Shown one piece after another: positions 6,265 to 12,390 of a stretch of DNA of 12,796 bases. Origin of the DNA: Paracoccaceae bacterium. GTDB lineage: Bacteria; Pseudomonadota; Alphaproteobacteria; Rhodobacterales; Rhodobacteraceae. How positions within the stretch are numbered: the stretch's first letter is position 1; each line of letters opens with the position of its first letter. The DNA lies in contig JAASTF010000066.1 of assembly GCA_021767525.1 (NCBI GenBank), forward strand, positions 1 to 12,796, given 5' to 3'. The notes beneath the pieces are model-generated. The model was not told the DNA's origin, searched no databases, and was given only the letters and a program-made list of their open reading frames with translations. Made by a program: the position numbers and the translations under genes.

Positions 6265-6884
6265 GGGTCGGTTTCCACGGCATAGGCAGTGAAGTCGGCG
6301 TCGCCCTCCAACGCTTCGGACAGGCGCGCGCGATATTCGCCGCGTGGAATTTCGACCCCGCCCAGGCTGGCCAGGTGCGGTGTCAGGAATTGGGTGTCGA
6401 ACAGGGTAAAGCCGCAGCGGCGCAGATGATCGACCAGCCAGACCAGCGCGATTTTCGACGCGTCGCGGCGGCGTGAAAACATGCTTTCCCCGAAATAGGC
6501 GCGGCCCAGCGTCACGCCGTAAACGCCGCCCTGCAAGCTGTTTCCAGCGCTGTTCCACAGCTCGATCGAATGGGCGCGGTTCTGGCGGTGCAATTCCAGA
6601 TACAGGCGCTTGATCCGGTCCGAAATCCAGGTTTCGTCGCGATCGGCGCAGCCATCGACAACGCCTGCGAAATCGCGGTTCAGCGTGATGCGGTAATCGT
6701 TCCGCCGCACAGCCCGCGCCAGGCTGCGCGAGATGTGAAACCCATCCAGCGGGATAACCCCGCGGCGCCGCGGATCAACCCAGAACACATCCGGATCGTC
6801 GCGGGTTTCGGCCATCGGAAAGACGCCCGCCGCATAGGCATTGAGCAGCAACTCGGGGCTGATATCAGGATCATCTCGCGGCAT
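6228..6884 (-). CDS. aat: Leucyl/phenylalanyl-tRNA--protein transferase
   Basis: Aat transfers Leu or Phe from aminoacyl-tRNA to proteins with N-terminal Lys or Arg, creating N-degrons for ClpS/ClpAP. From the ATG at 6884 the protein has 218 residues. Family motifs appear in order: LLLNAYAAGVFPMAE (12-26), FWVDPRRRGVIPLD (34-47), FHISRSL (49-55), the ADRDETWISDRI block (80-91), AHSIELW (104-110), GGVYGVTLGRAYFGESMFSR (119-138), KIALVWL (144-150) and LFDTQFLTPHLASLG (161-175). The frame is open further upstream to 7094, but that part is the shadow of accC. No clear Shine-Dalgarno is seen. It lies 91 bases downstream of accC on the same strand, likely in the accBC transcript, and its 3' end overlaps DUF2155 by 37 bases. 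Confidence 0.96.
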   Translation of the reverse strand: MPRDDPDISPELLLNAYAAGVFPMAETRDDPDVFWVDPRRRGVIPLDGFHISRSLARAVRRNDYRITLNRDFAGVVDGCADRDETWISDRIKRLYLELHRQNRAHSIELWNSAGNSLQGGVYGVTLGRAYFGESMFSRRRDASKIALVWLVDHLRRCGFTLFDTQFLTPHLASLGGVEIPRGEYRARLSEALEGDADFTAYAVETDPQAVLQRMTQTS

Positions 6885-6935
6885 GGGCCGAGTCTGACCT
6901 ATCGCGCCGATCTTGGCGAGGGGCGATTTCGCGCC

Positions 6936-6956
6936 GGGGCCGGAAAGGGCGGCCCC
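6936..6956 (-). other. Hairpin in the accC-aat spacer
   Basis: A 7-bp inverted repeat, GGGGCCG (6936-6942) with CGGCCCC (6950-6956), has a 7-base loop in the 91-base gap between accC and aat. It has no T-run on either strand, so it is more likely a read-through or mRNA-stability element than a terminator. Weak evidence. Confidence 0.3.
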
Positions 6957-6975
6957 TGGCGCAGGGCAGGCAGTG

Positions 6976-8325
6976 TCATGCCTGCAAATTGCTCTCAAGC
7001 CACCGTTCCAGCCAGTGGATGTTGTAATTGCCGGAATGGATGTCGGGCTCTTGCAGCAGGGCGTGGAACAGCGGCACGGTGGTGTCGACGCCATCCACGA
7101 TCAACTCGCCCAGGGCGCGGTTCAGGCGGCTGAGTGCCTCGGCCCGGTCGCGGCCATGCACGATCAGCTTGCCGATCAGGCTGTCGTAATAGGGCGGGAT
7201 CGAATAGCCGTCGTAAAGCGCCGAATCCATGCGCACACCCAGGCCGCCCGGCGCGTGATACTGGGTGATCTTGCCGGGGCAGGGCGCGAAGTTGGGCAGG
7301 CGTTCGGCGTTGATCCGCACCTCGATGGCGTGGCCGTTGATCGTCAGGTCGCTTTGTCCGAACGACATCGGCAGCCCCTCGGCCACGCGGATCTGTTCGC
7401 GCACCAGGTCGACGCCGAAAATCGCCTCGGTCACAGGGTGTTCGACCTGCAGGCGGGTGTTCATCTCGATGAAATAGAACTCGCCGTCTTCGTACAGAAA
7501 CTCGATCGTGCCCGCGCCGCGATAGCCCATCTTGGCCACGGCATCGGCGCAGATCTTGCCGATGCGCGCGCGTTCCTCGGCGCTGATCGAGGGGCCGGGG
7601 GCCTCTTCGAACACCTTTTGGTGGCGGCGTTGCAGGCTGCAATCGCGCTCGCCCAGGTGCACGCCGCCGCCCTTGCCGTCGCCGAAGACCTGCAATTCGA
7701 TATGGCGCGGCTTTTGCAGGTATTTCTCGATATAGACCTCGTCATTGCCGAAGGCGGCCTTGGCCTCGGACCGGGCGGTTTGAAAGGCGCGCTCCATCTC
7801 GGCCTCGGAATTGGCCACCTTCATGCCGCGCCCGCCACCGCCGGCGGTGGCCTTGATGATGACCGGATAGCCGAACTCGGCCCCGATCTTTTTCGCGGTG
7901 GCCACGTCGGGCACGCCGCCTTCGGATCCGGGCACCACCGGGATGCCCAGTTCCTTCGCGGTTTCCTTGGCGGTGATCTTGTCGCCCATGATGCGGATAT
8001 GTTCGGCCGAGGGGCCGATGAAGGTCAGGCCGTGATCCTCGACGATCTGCACGAAATTGGCGTTTTCCGACAGAAAGCCATAGCCCGGGTGGATCGCCTG
8101 CGCGCCCGTCACCTCGCAGGCCGAGATGATCGCCGGGATCGAGAGATAGCTTTCGGTGCCCGAGGGCGGGCCGATGCAGACGGATTCATCGGCCATGCGC
8201 ACATGCATCGCGTCCGAGTCGGCGGTGGAATGCACCGCGACCGACTGGATGCCCATTTCGCGGCAGGCGCGGATCACCCGCAGCGCGATTTCGCCGCGGT
8301 TGGCGATCAGGATCTTGTCGAACAT
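6976..8325 (-). CDS. accC: Acetyl-CoA carboxylase biotin carboxylase subunit AccC
   Basis: AccC carboxylates the biotin on AccB using ATP and bicarbonate, the first half-reaction of acetyl-CoA carboxylase and the entry to fatty-acid synthesis. It has 449 residues, the standard length. The biotin-carboxylase N-domain has KILIANRGEIALRVIRA (4-20) and HPGYGFLSEN (79-88). The ATP-grasp core has KATAGGGGRGMK (158-169) with the glycine-rich loop, RDCSLQRRHQKVFEEAP (227-243) and EMNTRLQVEHPVTE (287-300) with catalytic Arg291. The C-domain has GHAIEVRINAE. The ATG at 8325 follows a GAGGCGGG Shine-Dalgarno in the 7-base gap after accB. The length and the absence of a carboxyltransferase or BCCP fusion separate it from propionyl-CoA, pyruvate or urea carboxylases. 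Confidence 0.97.
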   Translation of the reverse strand: MFDKILIANRGEIALRVIRACREMGIQSVAVHSTADSDAMHVRMADESVCIGPPSGTESYLSIPAIISACEVTGAQAIHPGYGFLSENANFVQIVEDHGLTFIGPSAEHIRIMGDKITAKETAKELGIPVVPGSEGGVPDVATAKKIGAEFGYPVIIKATAGGGGRGMKVANSEAEMERAFQTARSEAKAAFGNDEVYIEKYLQKPRHIELQVFGDGKGGGVHLGERDCSLQRRHQKVFEEAPGPSISAEERARIGKICADAVAKMGYRGAGTIEFLYEDGEFYFIEMNTRLQVEHPVTEAIFGVDLVREQIRVAEGLPMSFGQSDLTINGHAIEVRINAERLPNFAPCPGKITQYHAPGGLGVRMDSALYDGYSIPPYYDSLIGKLIVHGRDRAEALSRLNRALGELIVDGVDTTVPLFHALLQEPDIHSGNYNIHWLERWLESNLQA

Positions 8326-8332
8326 GCCCGCC

Positions 8333-8818
8333 TCACTCGATGATCATCAGGGGGGCGCCATATTCCACGGCGCCGCCATCTTCGACCAGGATACGCTTGA
8401 CGGTTCCGGCGCGCGGGGCGGGGATGTGGTTCATGGTTTTCATCGCCTCGATGATCAGCAGCGTGTCGCCTTCGGCCACCTTGTCGCCGGTGCTGACGAA
8501 GGTGGGCGCGCCCGGTTCGGGTTGCAGGTAGACGGTGCCGACCATGGGCGAGGTCACGGCGCCCGGGTGGCTGGCCGGATCGGCCTCGGGCTCGGCGGTG
8601 GCGGCCGGTGCGGTGGGGGCGCTGGCGGCGGGGGCGGGCAGCGGCGCGGGGGCCGCGGCCGGGGCGGTGACGGTGCCGCCGCGGCTGACGCGGACGTTCA
8701 GGCTGTCGTTCTCGGCATATTCGCGCATCACCTCAAGCTCGGTCAGGTCGTTCTCGCGCAACAGCTCGGCCAGTGCCTGGATAAAGCTGACATCGGCCTC
8801 GTGTGTCTTCTTGTTCAT
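8333..8818 (-). CDS. accB: Acetyl-CoA carboxylase biotin carboxyl carrier protein AccB (BCCP)
   Basis: BCCP carries the carboxybiotin between AccC and the AccAD carboxyltransferase. The 161 residues have the usual three parts: an N-terminal domain (about 1-48, FIQALAELLRENDLTELEV), a flexible Ala/Pro-rich linker (about 51-85) and a C-terminal biotinyl domain (about 88-161). The biotin-acceptor motif EAMKTMN places the modified lysine at 127. PMVGTVYLQPEPGAPTFV includes the 'thumb' loop typical of AccB. The ATG at 8818 is preceded by GAGGA. It is 7 bases upstream of accC, a tight operon. A good -10 and a 5'-leader hairpin lie just upstream. Confidence 0.97.
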   Translation of the reverse strand: MNKKTHEADVSFIQALAELLRENDLTELEVMREYAENDSLNVRVSRGGTVTAPAAAPAPLPAPAASAPTAPAATAEPEADPASHPGAVTSPMVGTVYLQPEPGAPTFVSTGDKVAEGDTLLIIEAMKTMNHIPAPRAGTVKRILVEDGGAVEYGAPLMIIE

Positions 8819-8843
8819 TTGGTGTCCTCGCCGGTTTGCGTCT

Positions 8844-8869
8844 GCGCGGGCGCGGCTTGTCGCCCGCGC
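8844..8869 (-). promoter_or_regulatory. Hairpin in the accB 5' leader
   Basis: A perfect 9-bp inverted repeat, GCGCGGGCG (8844-8852) with CGCCCGCGC (8861-8869), has an 8-base loop and lies 26 bases upstream of the accB start. No T-run follows on either strand. If the TATAAG at 8881-8886 is the -10, the stem would begin within a few bases of the transcript 5' end. It may stabilise the mRNA or affect accB expression. Confidence 0.45.
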
Positions 8870-8880
8870 GCTTGACGCCG

Positions 8881-8909
8881 CTTATAGGCCATCGCTGACC
8901 CAACGAAAA
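8881..8909 (-). promoter_or_regulatory. Probable accB promoter
   Basis: On the minus strand TATAAG (8886-8881) matches the -10 consensus at five of six positions. A 17-base spacer leads to TTTTCG (8909-8904), a weak -35. The predicted start, near 8874, lies about 55 bases upstream of accB. Confidence 0.4.
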
Positions 8910-8986
8910 GCGGTGCATTGCTGGGAATTTGGGTGTTTTTCCGCTCGATTACGAGGGGAAACCGCCGTTGTCGCGGCATTTCGCCG

Positions 8987-9529
8987 TCAAAGCGGCACGC
9001 CTGAAAGTTTCGCAACGAGTTCCGCCAGCTTTCTTGCCTGAAATTTCTCGAGCAACCGCGCGCGATGCACCTCGACCGTGCGAAAGCTGAGTTCCAGCTC
9101 GCGCCCGATCTCTTTCGATGTCAGGCCACGGCAGGTCAGGATCGCGACTTCGCGCTCGCGCGGGGTCAGTTCGACAACGGGGCGTTCGTCCGACAGATCG
9201 GCAAAGGACCAGATCCCGCGTTGAAACGGAGCGTCCGGTGTCAGGCTGTGGCCCCGCACCCGGCACCAGAACAAGGCCCCATCCAGCCGCCGCATCACGC
9301 GCTCGTCGGCGTAGCGCCCCGTGTCTTGCATCGCGGCGAGGCCACGGGCGCCGATGCGTTCGTATTCTTCGCGGGTGGGGTAGAATTCGGCCATCGGCCG
9401 GCCGGCGTGATCTGCGGGCGCTCCGCCAAAAATCTCGGCAAACAGGGCGTTGCAGCCCTGGATTACGCGGTTTTCCAGCAGGCACAGCCCGATGGGGGCG
9501 TGTTTGAATGCGATATCGGCAATGTTCAT
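8987..9529 (-). CDS. PAS-LuxR family transcriptional regulator
   Basis: A 180-residue regulator. Residues 1-115 form a PAS domain: ADIAFKHAPIGLCLLENRVI (4-23), CNALFAEIFG (26-35), RPMAEFYPTREEYERIGARG (44-63), then RRLDGALFWCRVRG (80-93) and GIWSFADLSDERP (105-117). Residues 119-175 are a GerE/LuxR helix-turn-helix with LTPREREV (121-128), LTSKEIGREL (136-145) and SFRTVEVHRARLLEKF (148-163). There is no phospho-receiver domain, so it probably senses a ligand, redox state or light through PAS rather than by phosphotransfer; the signal is unknown. The ATG at 9529 was chosen because PAS homology starts there; the nearest GAGG is unusually close (1 base). It diverges from the ligase/SDR operon, its likely target. 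Confidence 0.9.
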   Translation of the reverse strand: MNIADIAFKHAPIGLCLLENRVIQGCNALFAEIFGGAPADHAGRPMAEFYPTREEYERIGARGLAAMQDTGRYADERVMRRLDGALFWCRVRGHSLTPDAPFQRGIWSFADLSDERPVVELTPREREVAILTCRGLTSKEIGRELELSFRTVEVHRARLLEKFQARKLAELVAKLSGVPL

Positions 9530-9543
9530 ACCTCGTATTTCTA

Positions 9544-9555
9544 CCAATTGATTGG
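9544..9555. promoter_or_regulatory. Palindrome CCAAT-TG-ATTGG in the regulator/ligase divergent region
   Basis: CCAAT (9544-9548) and ATTGG (9551-9555) form a perfect 5-bp dyad with a 2-base centre, 15 bases from the LuxR-type gene start. The size and location suit a dimeric regulator. It could be chance in so short a dyad. Confidence 0.35.
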
Positions 9556-9576
9556 CGGGCGGTGCGATGGTTTTCT

Positions 9577-9589
9577 TTGCGTCACGCAA
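9577..9589. promoter_or_regulatory. Palindrome TTGCGT-C-ACGCAA before the ligase gene
   Basis: A perfect 6-bp dyad around a single central base, ending one base before the Shine-Dalgarno of the ligase gene. A bound repressor here would block transcription or initiation of the ligase/SDR operon. The operator role is inferred from the symmetry and position. Confidence 0.45.
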
Positions 9590-9590
9590 G

Positions 9591-9597
9591 GGAGGAG
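9591..9597 (+). promoter_or_regulatory. Shine-Dalgarno for the acyl-CoA ligase
   Basis: GGAGGAG lies 8 bases before the ATG at 9606. It selects this start over an in-frame ATG at 9552, which would add 18 residues unlike the family and has no ribosome site. Confidence 0.75.
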
Positions 9598-9605
9598 CTA
9601 GACCC

Positions 9606-11126
9606 ATGAATATCGGCCTGTGGCTGGAACGCACCGCAATCCGTTGGCCCACGCGGCCCGCGCTGTACCTGGGCACCGAGCAGGTGGCCGATTACGCGGG
9701 GTTCGACGCGGGCGCGCGGGCCGTCGCCGGGTGGCTGGCCGCCCAAGGGGTGGGCCCGGGCGACCGGGTGGCCATTTTCATGAAGAACGTGCCCGATTAC
9801 CTGATCGTGCAATATGGCATCTGGTATGCGGGCGCGGTGGCGGTGCCGATCAACGCCAAGCTGCACGGGCGCGAAGCCGCGTGGATCATCGAAAACAGCG
9901 GCGCGAAACTGGCCTTTGCCACGCCTGCACTGGCCAATGCTTTGGCCGAGGCCGAGGCGCCCGCGCGGATCATCGACACCGGCGGTGACGCCTATGCCGC
10001 CGCGCGCGCCCATGCACCGGGCACGGTGGCCGAGCGTGCGGCGGATGACCTGGCGTGGCTGTTCTACACCTCGGGCACCACGGGGCGGCCCAAGGGCGTG
10101 ATGATCACCAACAGGATGCTGATCAACATGGCGCTGGATTACCACGTGGATGTCGACCGGGTGTCGGCCGAGGACACCGCGCTTTATGCCGCCCCCCTAA
10201 GCCACGGGGCGGGGATCTATAACCTGATGCATGTGCAGATGGGCGCGCGCCATGTCTGCCCCGTGTCCGGCGGGTTCGAGCCGGGCGAGATTTTCGACCT
10301 GGCGCGGTATTTCGAGCGGGTGCACATGTTCGCCGCGCCCACGATGATCAAGCGCCTGACCCTGGCTGCGCGCGACAGCGGCGAAAGCGGCAAGGGCCTG
10401 CGCACCATCGTTTACGGCGGCGGGCCGATGTACGTGGCCGACATTGTCGAGGCGGTGGACACGTTCGGCCCGATCTTTGTGCAGATCTACGGGCAGGGCG
10501 AATGCCCGATGGCGATTTCCGTGCTGAGCCGCGAGGAGGTGGCGGATCGCGACCACGCTCGCTGGCGTGCGCGGTTGGGCTCGGTCGGGCGGGCGCAATC
10601 CTCGGTCATGGTCAAGATCGGCGATGAGGCAGGGGCCGAGCTGCCGCGCGGCACGGCGGGCGAAATCATGGTCAAGGGCGACACGGTGATGCCGGGATAC
10701 TGGCAGAACCCGCAGGCCACGGAAAAAACGCTGGTGGATGGCTGGCTGCGCACCGGCGATGTGGGGTTCATGGATGACGACGGATACGTGACGATGCAGG
10801 ACCGCTCGAAAGACATGATAATTTCGGGCGGCACCAATATCTATCCGCGCGAGGTGGAAGAGGCGCTGCTGACCCATGACATGGTGCAAGAGGTGGCGGT
10901 GGTGGGTCAGCCTGACGCGGAATGGGGCGAGGTGGTGGTGGCCTTTGTCGTCTGCGCGCCCGGCCAGGCGTTGGACCCGGCGGCGCTGGACGCGCATTGC
11001 CTTGCACAAATCGCACGTTTCAAGCGGCCAAAACGGTATATTCAGGCGCAAGACTTGCCCAAAAACAACTATGGCAAGGTTTTGAAAACCGAGCTTCGCA
11101 AACTGTTGGAGGAGGAGGCCGCATGA
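9606..11126 (+). CDS. AMP-forming acyl-CoA ligase (class I adenylate-forming enzyme)
   Basis: This enzyme family activates a carboxylic acid with ATP to an acyl-adenylate, then transfers it to CoA. The 506 residues show the core motifs: P-loop-like YTSGTTGRPKG (154-164), GGGPM (271-275), A5-type YGQGE (295-299, Gly where Thr is usual), GWLRTGD with Asp385, hinge region DRSKDMI (399-405), GGTNIYPREVEEALL (408-422) and the A10 segment PKNNYGKVLK with likely catalytic Lys491. The length fits fatty-acid, aryl or medium-chain CoA ligases rather than acetyl- or acetoacetyl-CoA synthetases (~650). The substrate cannot be read from sequence. Its stop overlaps the SDR start (ATGA), so the two are coupled; a C4 or 3-hydroxy/3-keto acid substrate is one inference. 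The PAS-LuxR gene is divergent. Confidence 0.93.
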   Translation: MNIGLWLERTAIRWPTRPALYLGTEQVADYAGFDAGARAVAGWLAAQGVGPGDRVAIFMKNVPDYLIVQYGIWYAGAVAVPINAKLHGREAAWIIENSGAKLAFATPALANALAEAEAPARIIDTGGDAYAAARAHAPGTVAERAADDLAWLFYTSGTTGRPKGVMITNRMLINMALDYHVDVDRVSAEDTALYAAPLSHGAGIYNLMHVQMGARHVCPVSGGFEPGEIFDLARYFERVHMFAAPTMIKRLTLAARDSGESGKGLRTIVYGGGPMYVADIVEAVDTFGPIFVQIYGQGECPMAISVLSREEVADRDHARWRARLGSVGRAQSSVMVKIGDEAGAELPRGTAGEIMVKGDTVMPGYWQNPQATEKTLVDGWLRTGDVGFMDDDGYVTMQDRSKDMIISGGTNIYPREVEEALLTHDMVQEVAVVGQPDAEWGEVVVAFVVCAPGQALDPAALDAHCLAQIARFKRPKRYIQAQDLPKNNYGKVLKTELRKLLEEEAA

Positions 11127-11926
11127 CGGATCTGACGGGAAAAACGGCGCTGGTGACGGGATCGGTGCAGGGGATCGGACTGGCCATCGCCCGCGCGCTG
11201 GCCGGGGCGGGCGCGCGGATCGCGGTGCACGGGATCGCGGGCGACAGCCAGATCGACGAGGTCTGCGCCGAGCTGCGCGATGCGGGCGCGCCGCAGGCCG
11301 AGTTCTTTCACGGCGATCTGCGCAATCCCGACCAGGTGGACGAGCTGATGCAGGCCGTGGCGGCCTGGGGCGGGGCGGATATTCTGGTGAACAACGCGGG
11401 CATCCAGAAAACCGCCGCGCTGGCCGATGTGGATCGCGCCACGTGGGAGTCGATCCTGGCGGTGAACCTGTCGGCGGCATTTTACACGATGCAGGCGGCG
11501 ATGCCGGGCATGGCCGAACGCGGCTATGGCCGGGTCATCAACATCGCCAGCGTCCACGGGCTGGTCGCGTCGAAAGACAAGGCGCCGTACGTGGCGGCCA
11601 AGCACGGGCTGGTGGGCCTGTCGAAGGTGGCGGCGCTGGAATATGCCGATGCGGGCAGCAAGGCCGCGGGCGGCGTGACGGTGAATTGCATCTGCCCCGG
11701 CTGGACCGAAACCGCCATCATCGAGCCTCAGGTGGCCGCGCGGGCCGCGGCGCATGGCGGTGACCGCGAGGCGGGCATTGCCGACCTGCTGGCCGAAAAG
11801 CAACCCAGCCGCCGCACCTCGGACCCGTCGGAAATCGGCGCGCTGGCGTTGTGGCTGTGCAGCCCGGTGGCGCATAACGTCACCGGCGTGTCGATCCCCG
11901 TGGATGGCGGCTGGACCGCGCAATAG
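11123..11926 (+). CDS. SDR-family dehydrogenase, 3-hydroxybutyrate dehydrogenase-like
   Basis: A 267-residue classical short-chain dehydrogenase. It has cofactor motif TGSVQGIG (12-19), NNAG (90-93) and the catalytic tetrad Asn115, Ser143, Tyr156 and Lys160 (YVAAK). The segments NIASVHGLVAS (140-150), YVAAKHGLVGLSKVAALE (156-173), CPGWTET (191-197), AEKQPS (224-229) and DGGWTAQ (261-267) closely follow the pattern of NAD-dependent D-3-hydroxybutyrate dehydrogenase (BdhA), which interconverts 3-hydroxybutyrate and acetoacetate. A small Gly/Ala/Lys insertion (about 176-184) follows the active-site helix. The ATG overlaps the ligase stop, with GGAGGAGG 8-15 bases upstream. BdhA is the best guess; another 3-hydroxyacid dehydrogenase specificity is possible. 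It ends 6 bases before a convergent gene. Confidence 0.92.
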   Translation: MTDLTGKTALVTGSVQGIGLAIARALAGAGARIAVHGIAGDSQIDEVCAELRDAGAPQAEFFHGDLRNPDQVDELMQAVAAWGGADILVNNAGIQKTAALADVDRATWESILAVNLSAAFYTMQAAMPGMAERGYGRVINIASVHGLVASKDKAPYVAAKHGLVGLSKVAALEYADAGSKAAGGVTVNCICPGWTETAIIEPQVAARAAAHGGDREAGIADLLAEKQPSRRTSDPSEIGALALWLCSPVAHNVTGVSIPVDGGWTAQ

Positions 11927-11932
11927 CGCCCG

Positions 11933-12241
11933 TCAGGGTGCAGGCGGTTTGCCGGTCGGCTGCACCACCGCGCGATAGCCGTCGCGCGCCGCGTCGCGCA
12001 GCAATGCGTTGCTGGTTGGCGGCAACAGGCCCGGCACCACGAAAGGCGGTTTGACGCCTTCCAGTATCGCCAACTGCGCCAGTTGCTTTTGCAGGGGCGA
12101 GCCCTGCGCCTCGGCCTGCTGGTCGGCGGTGGTGAACCGCTCTGCGCTGTCAGGCCCCGTGTCGCGCGGGGCGGGCGTCTGCGATGGCTCGGCTTGCGAG
12201 GACATCTGGGGAAGCGAGGGAGAGGGCACTCCGCTCAGCAT
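11933..12241 (-). CDS. Small Pro/Gln-rich protein of unknown function
   Basis: I do not recognise this gene. From the ATG at 12241 it encodes 102 residues, with GGAGG 5 bases upstream. The frame can also start at a GTG at 12271 (AGGA upstream), adding 10 residues (VGAIEITEAD, read with initiator Met). The N-terminal half is disordered-looking, rich in Ser, Pro, Gln and Thr. Residues about 48-65 form a possible helix (PLQKQLAQLAILEGVK), followed by Pro-rich FVVPGLLPPTSNALLRDAAR and a Pro tail. It has no signal peptide or membrane segment. It is convergent with the SDR gene and on the same strand as acs, with a terminator between them, so it is probably transcribed separately. Confidence 0.65.
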   Translation of the reverse strand: MLSGVPSPSLPQMSSQAEPSQTPAPRDTGPDSAERFTTADQQAEAQGSPLQKQLAQLAILEGVKPPFVVPGLLPPTSNALLRDAARDGYRAVVQPTGKPPAP

Positions 12242-12271
12242 GTCGGCCTCCGTTATCTCAATCGCCCCCAC

Positions 12272-12287
12272 GTTAACGATATCCTAA
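12272..12287. promoter_or_regulatory. Possible CtrA-type site
   Basis: GTTAA-N7-CTAA (12272-12287) differs by one base from the GTTAA-N7-TTAA arrangement known for the alphaproteobacterial cell-cycle regulator CtrA. It lies 30 bases upstream of the ATG at 12241 and abuts the alternative GTG start. A second GGTTAA half-site is at 12322-12327. Such short AT motifs arise by chance, so confidence is low. Confidence 0.2.
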
Positions 12288-12338
12288 ACCCTGCCCGTAT
12301 CGAAGAAAATCCGTAAGTGTCGGTTAACAAATAGCAAA

Positions 12339-12366
12339 GCCCCGCCCGGGTCGCGCCGAGCGGGGC
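12339..12366 (-). terminator. Terminator-like hairpin after acs
   Basis: On the minus strand GCCCCGC and GCGGGGC (plus positions 12360-12366 and 12339-12345) form a 7-bp stem with a 14-base loop, followed by TTTGCTATTTG. It starts 24 bases after the acs stop. The U-tract is interrupted and the loop is long, so it is moderate in strength. Confidence 0.55.
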
Positions 12367-12390
12367 CTGAAATGTCGCGCTGTCCGGGCG

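Noticed and set aside
6913..8343. Long open frame (476 codons) on the plus strand opposite accC
   Set aside because: It is an antisense shadow of accC, with His/Asp/Gly/Ala-rich low-information sequence and no recognisable domain.
10197..11480. Long open frame (427 codons) on the minus strand opposite the ligase and SDR genes
   Set aside because: It spans two well-supported genes in antisense and has the Arg/Pro/His-rich composition typical of shadow frames.
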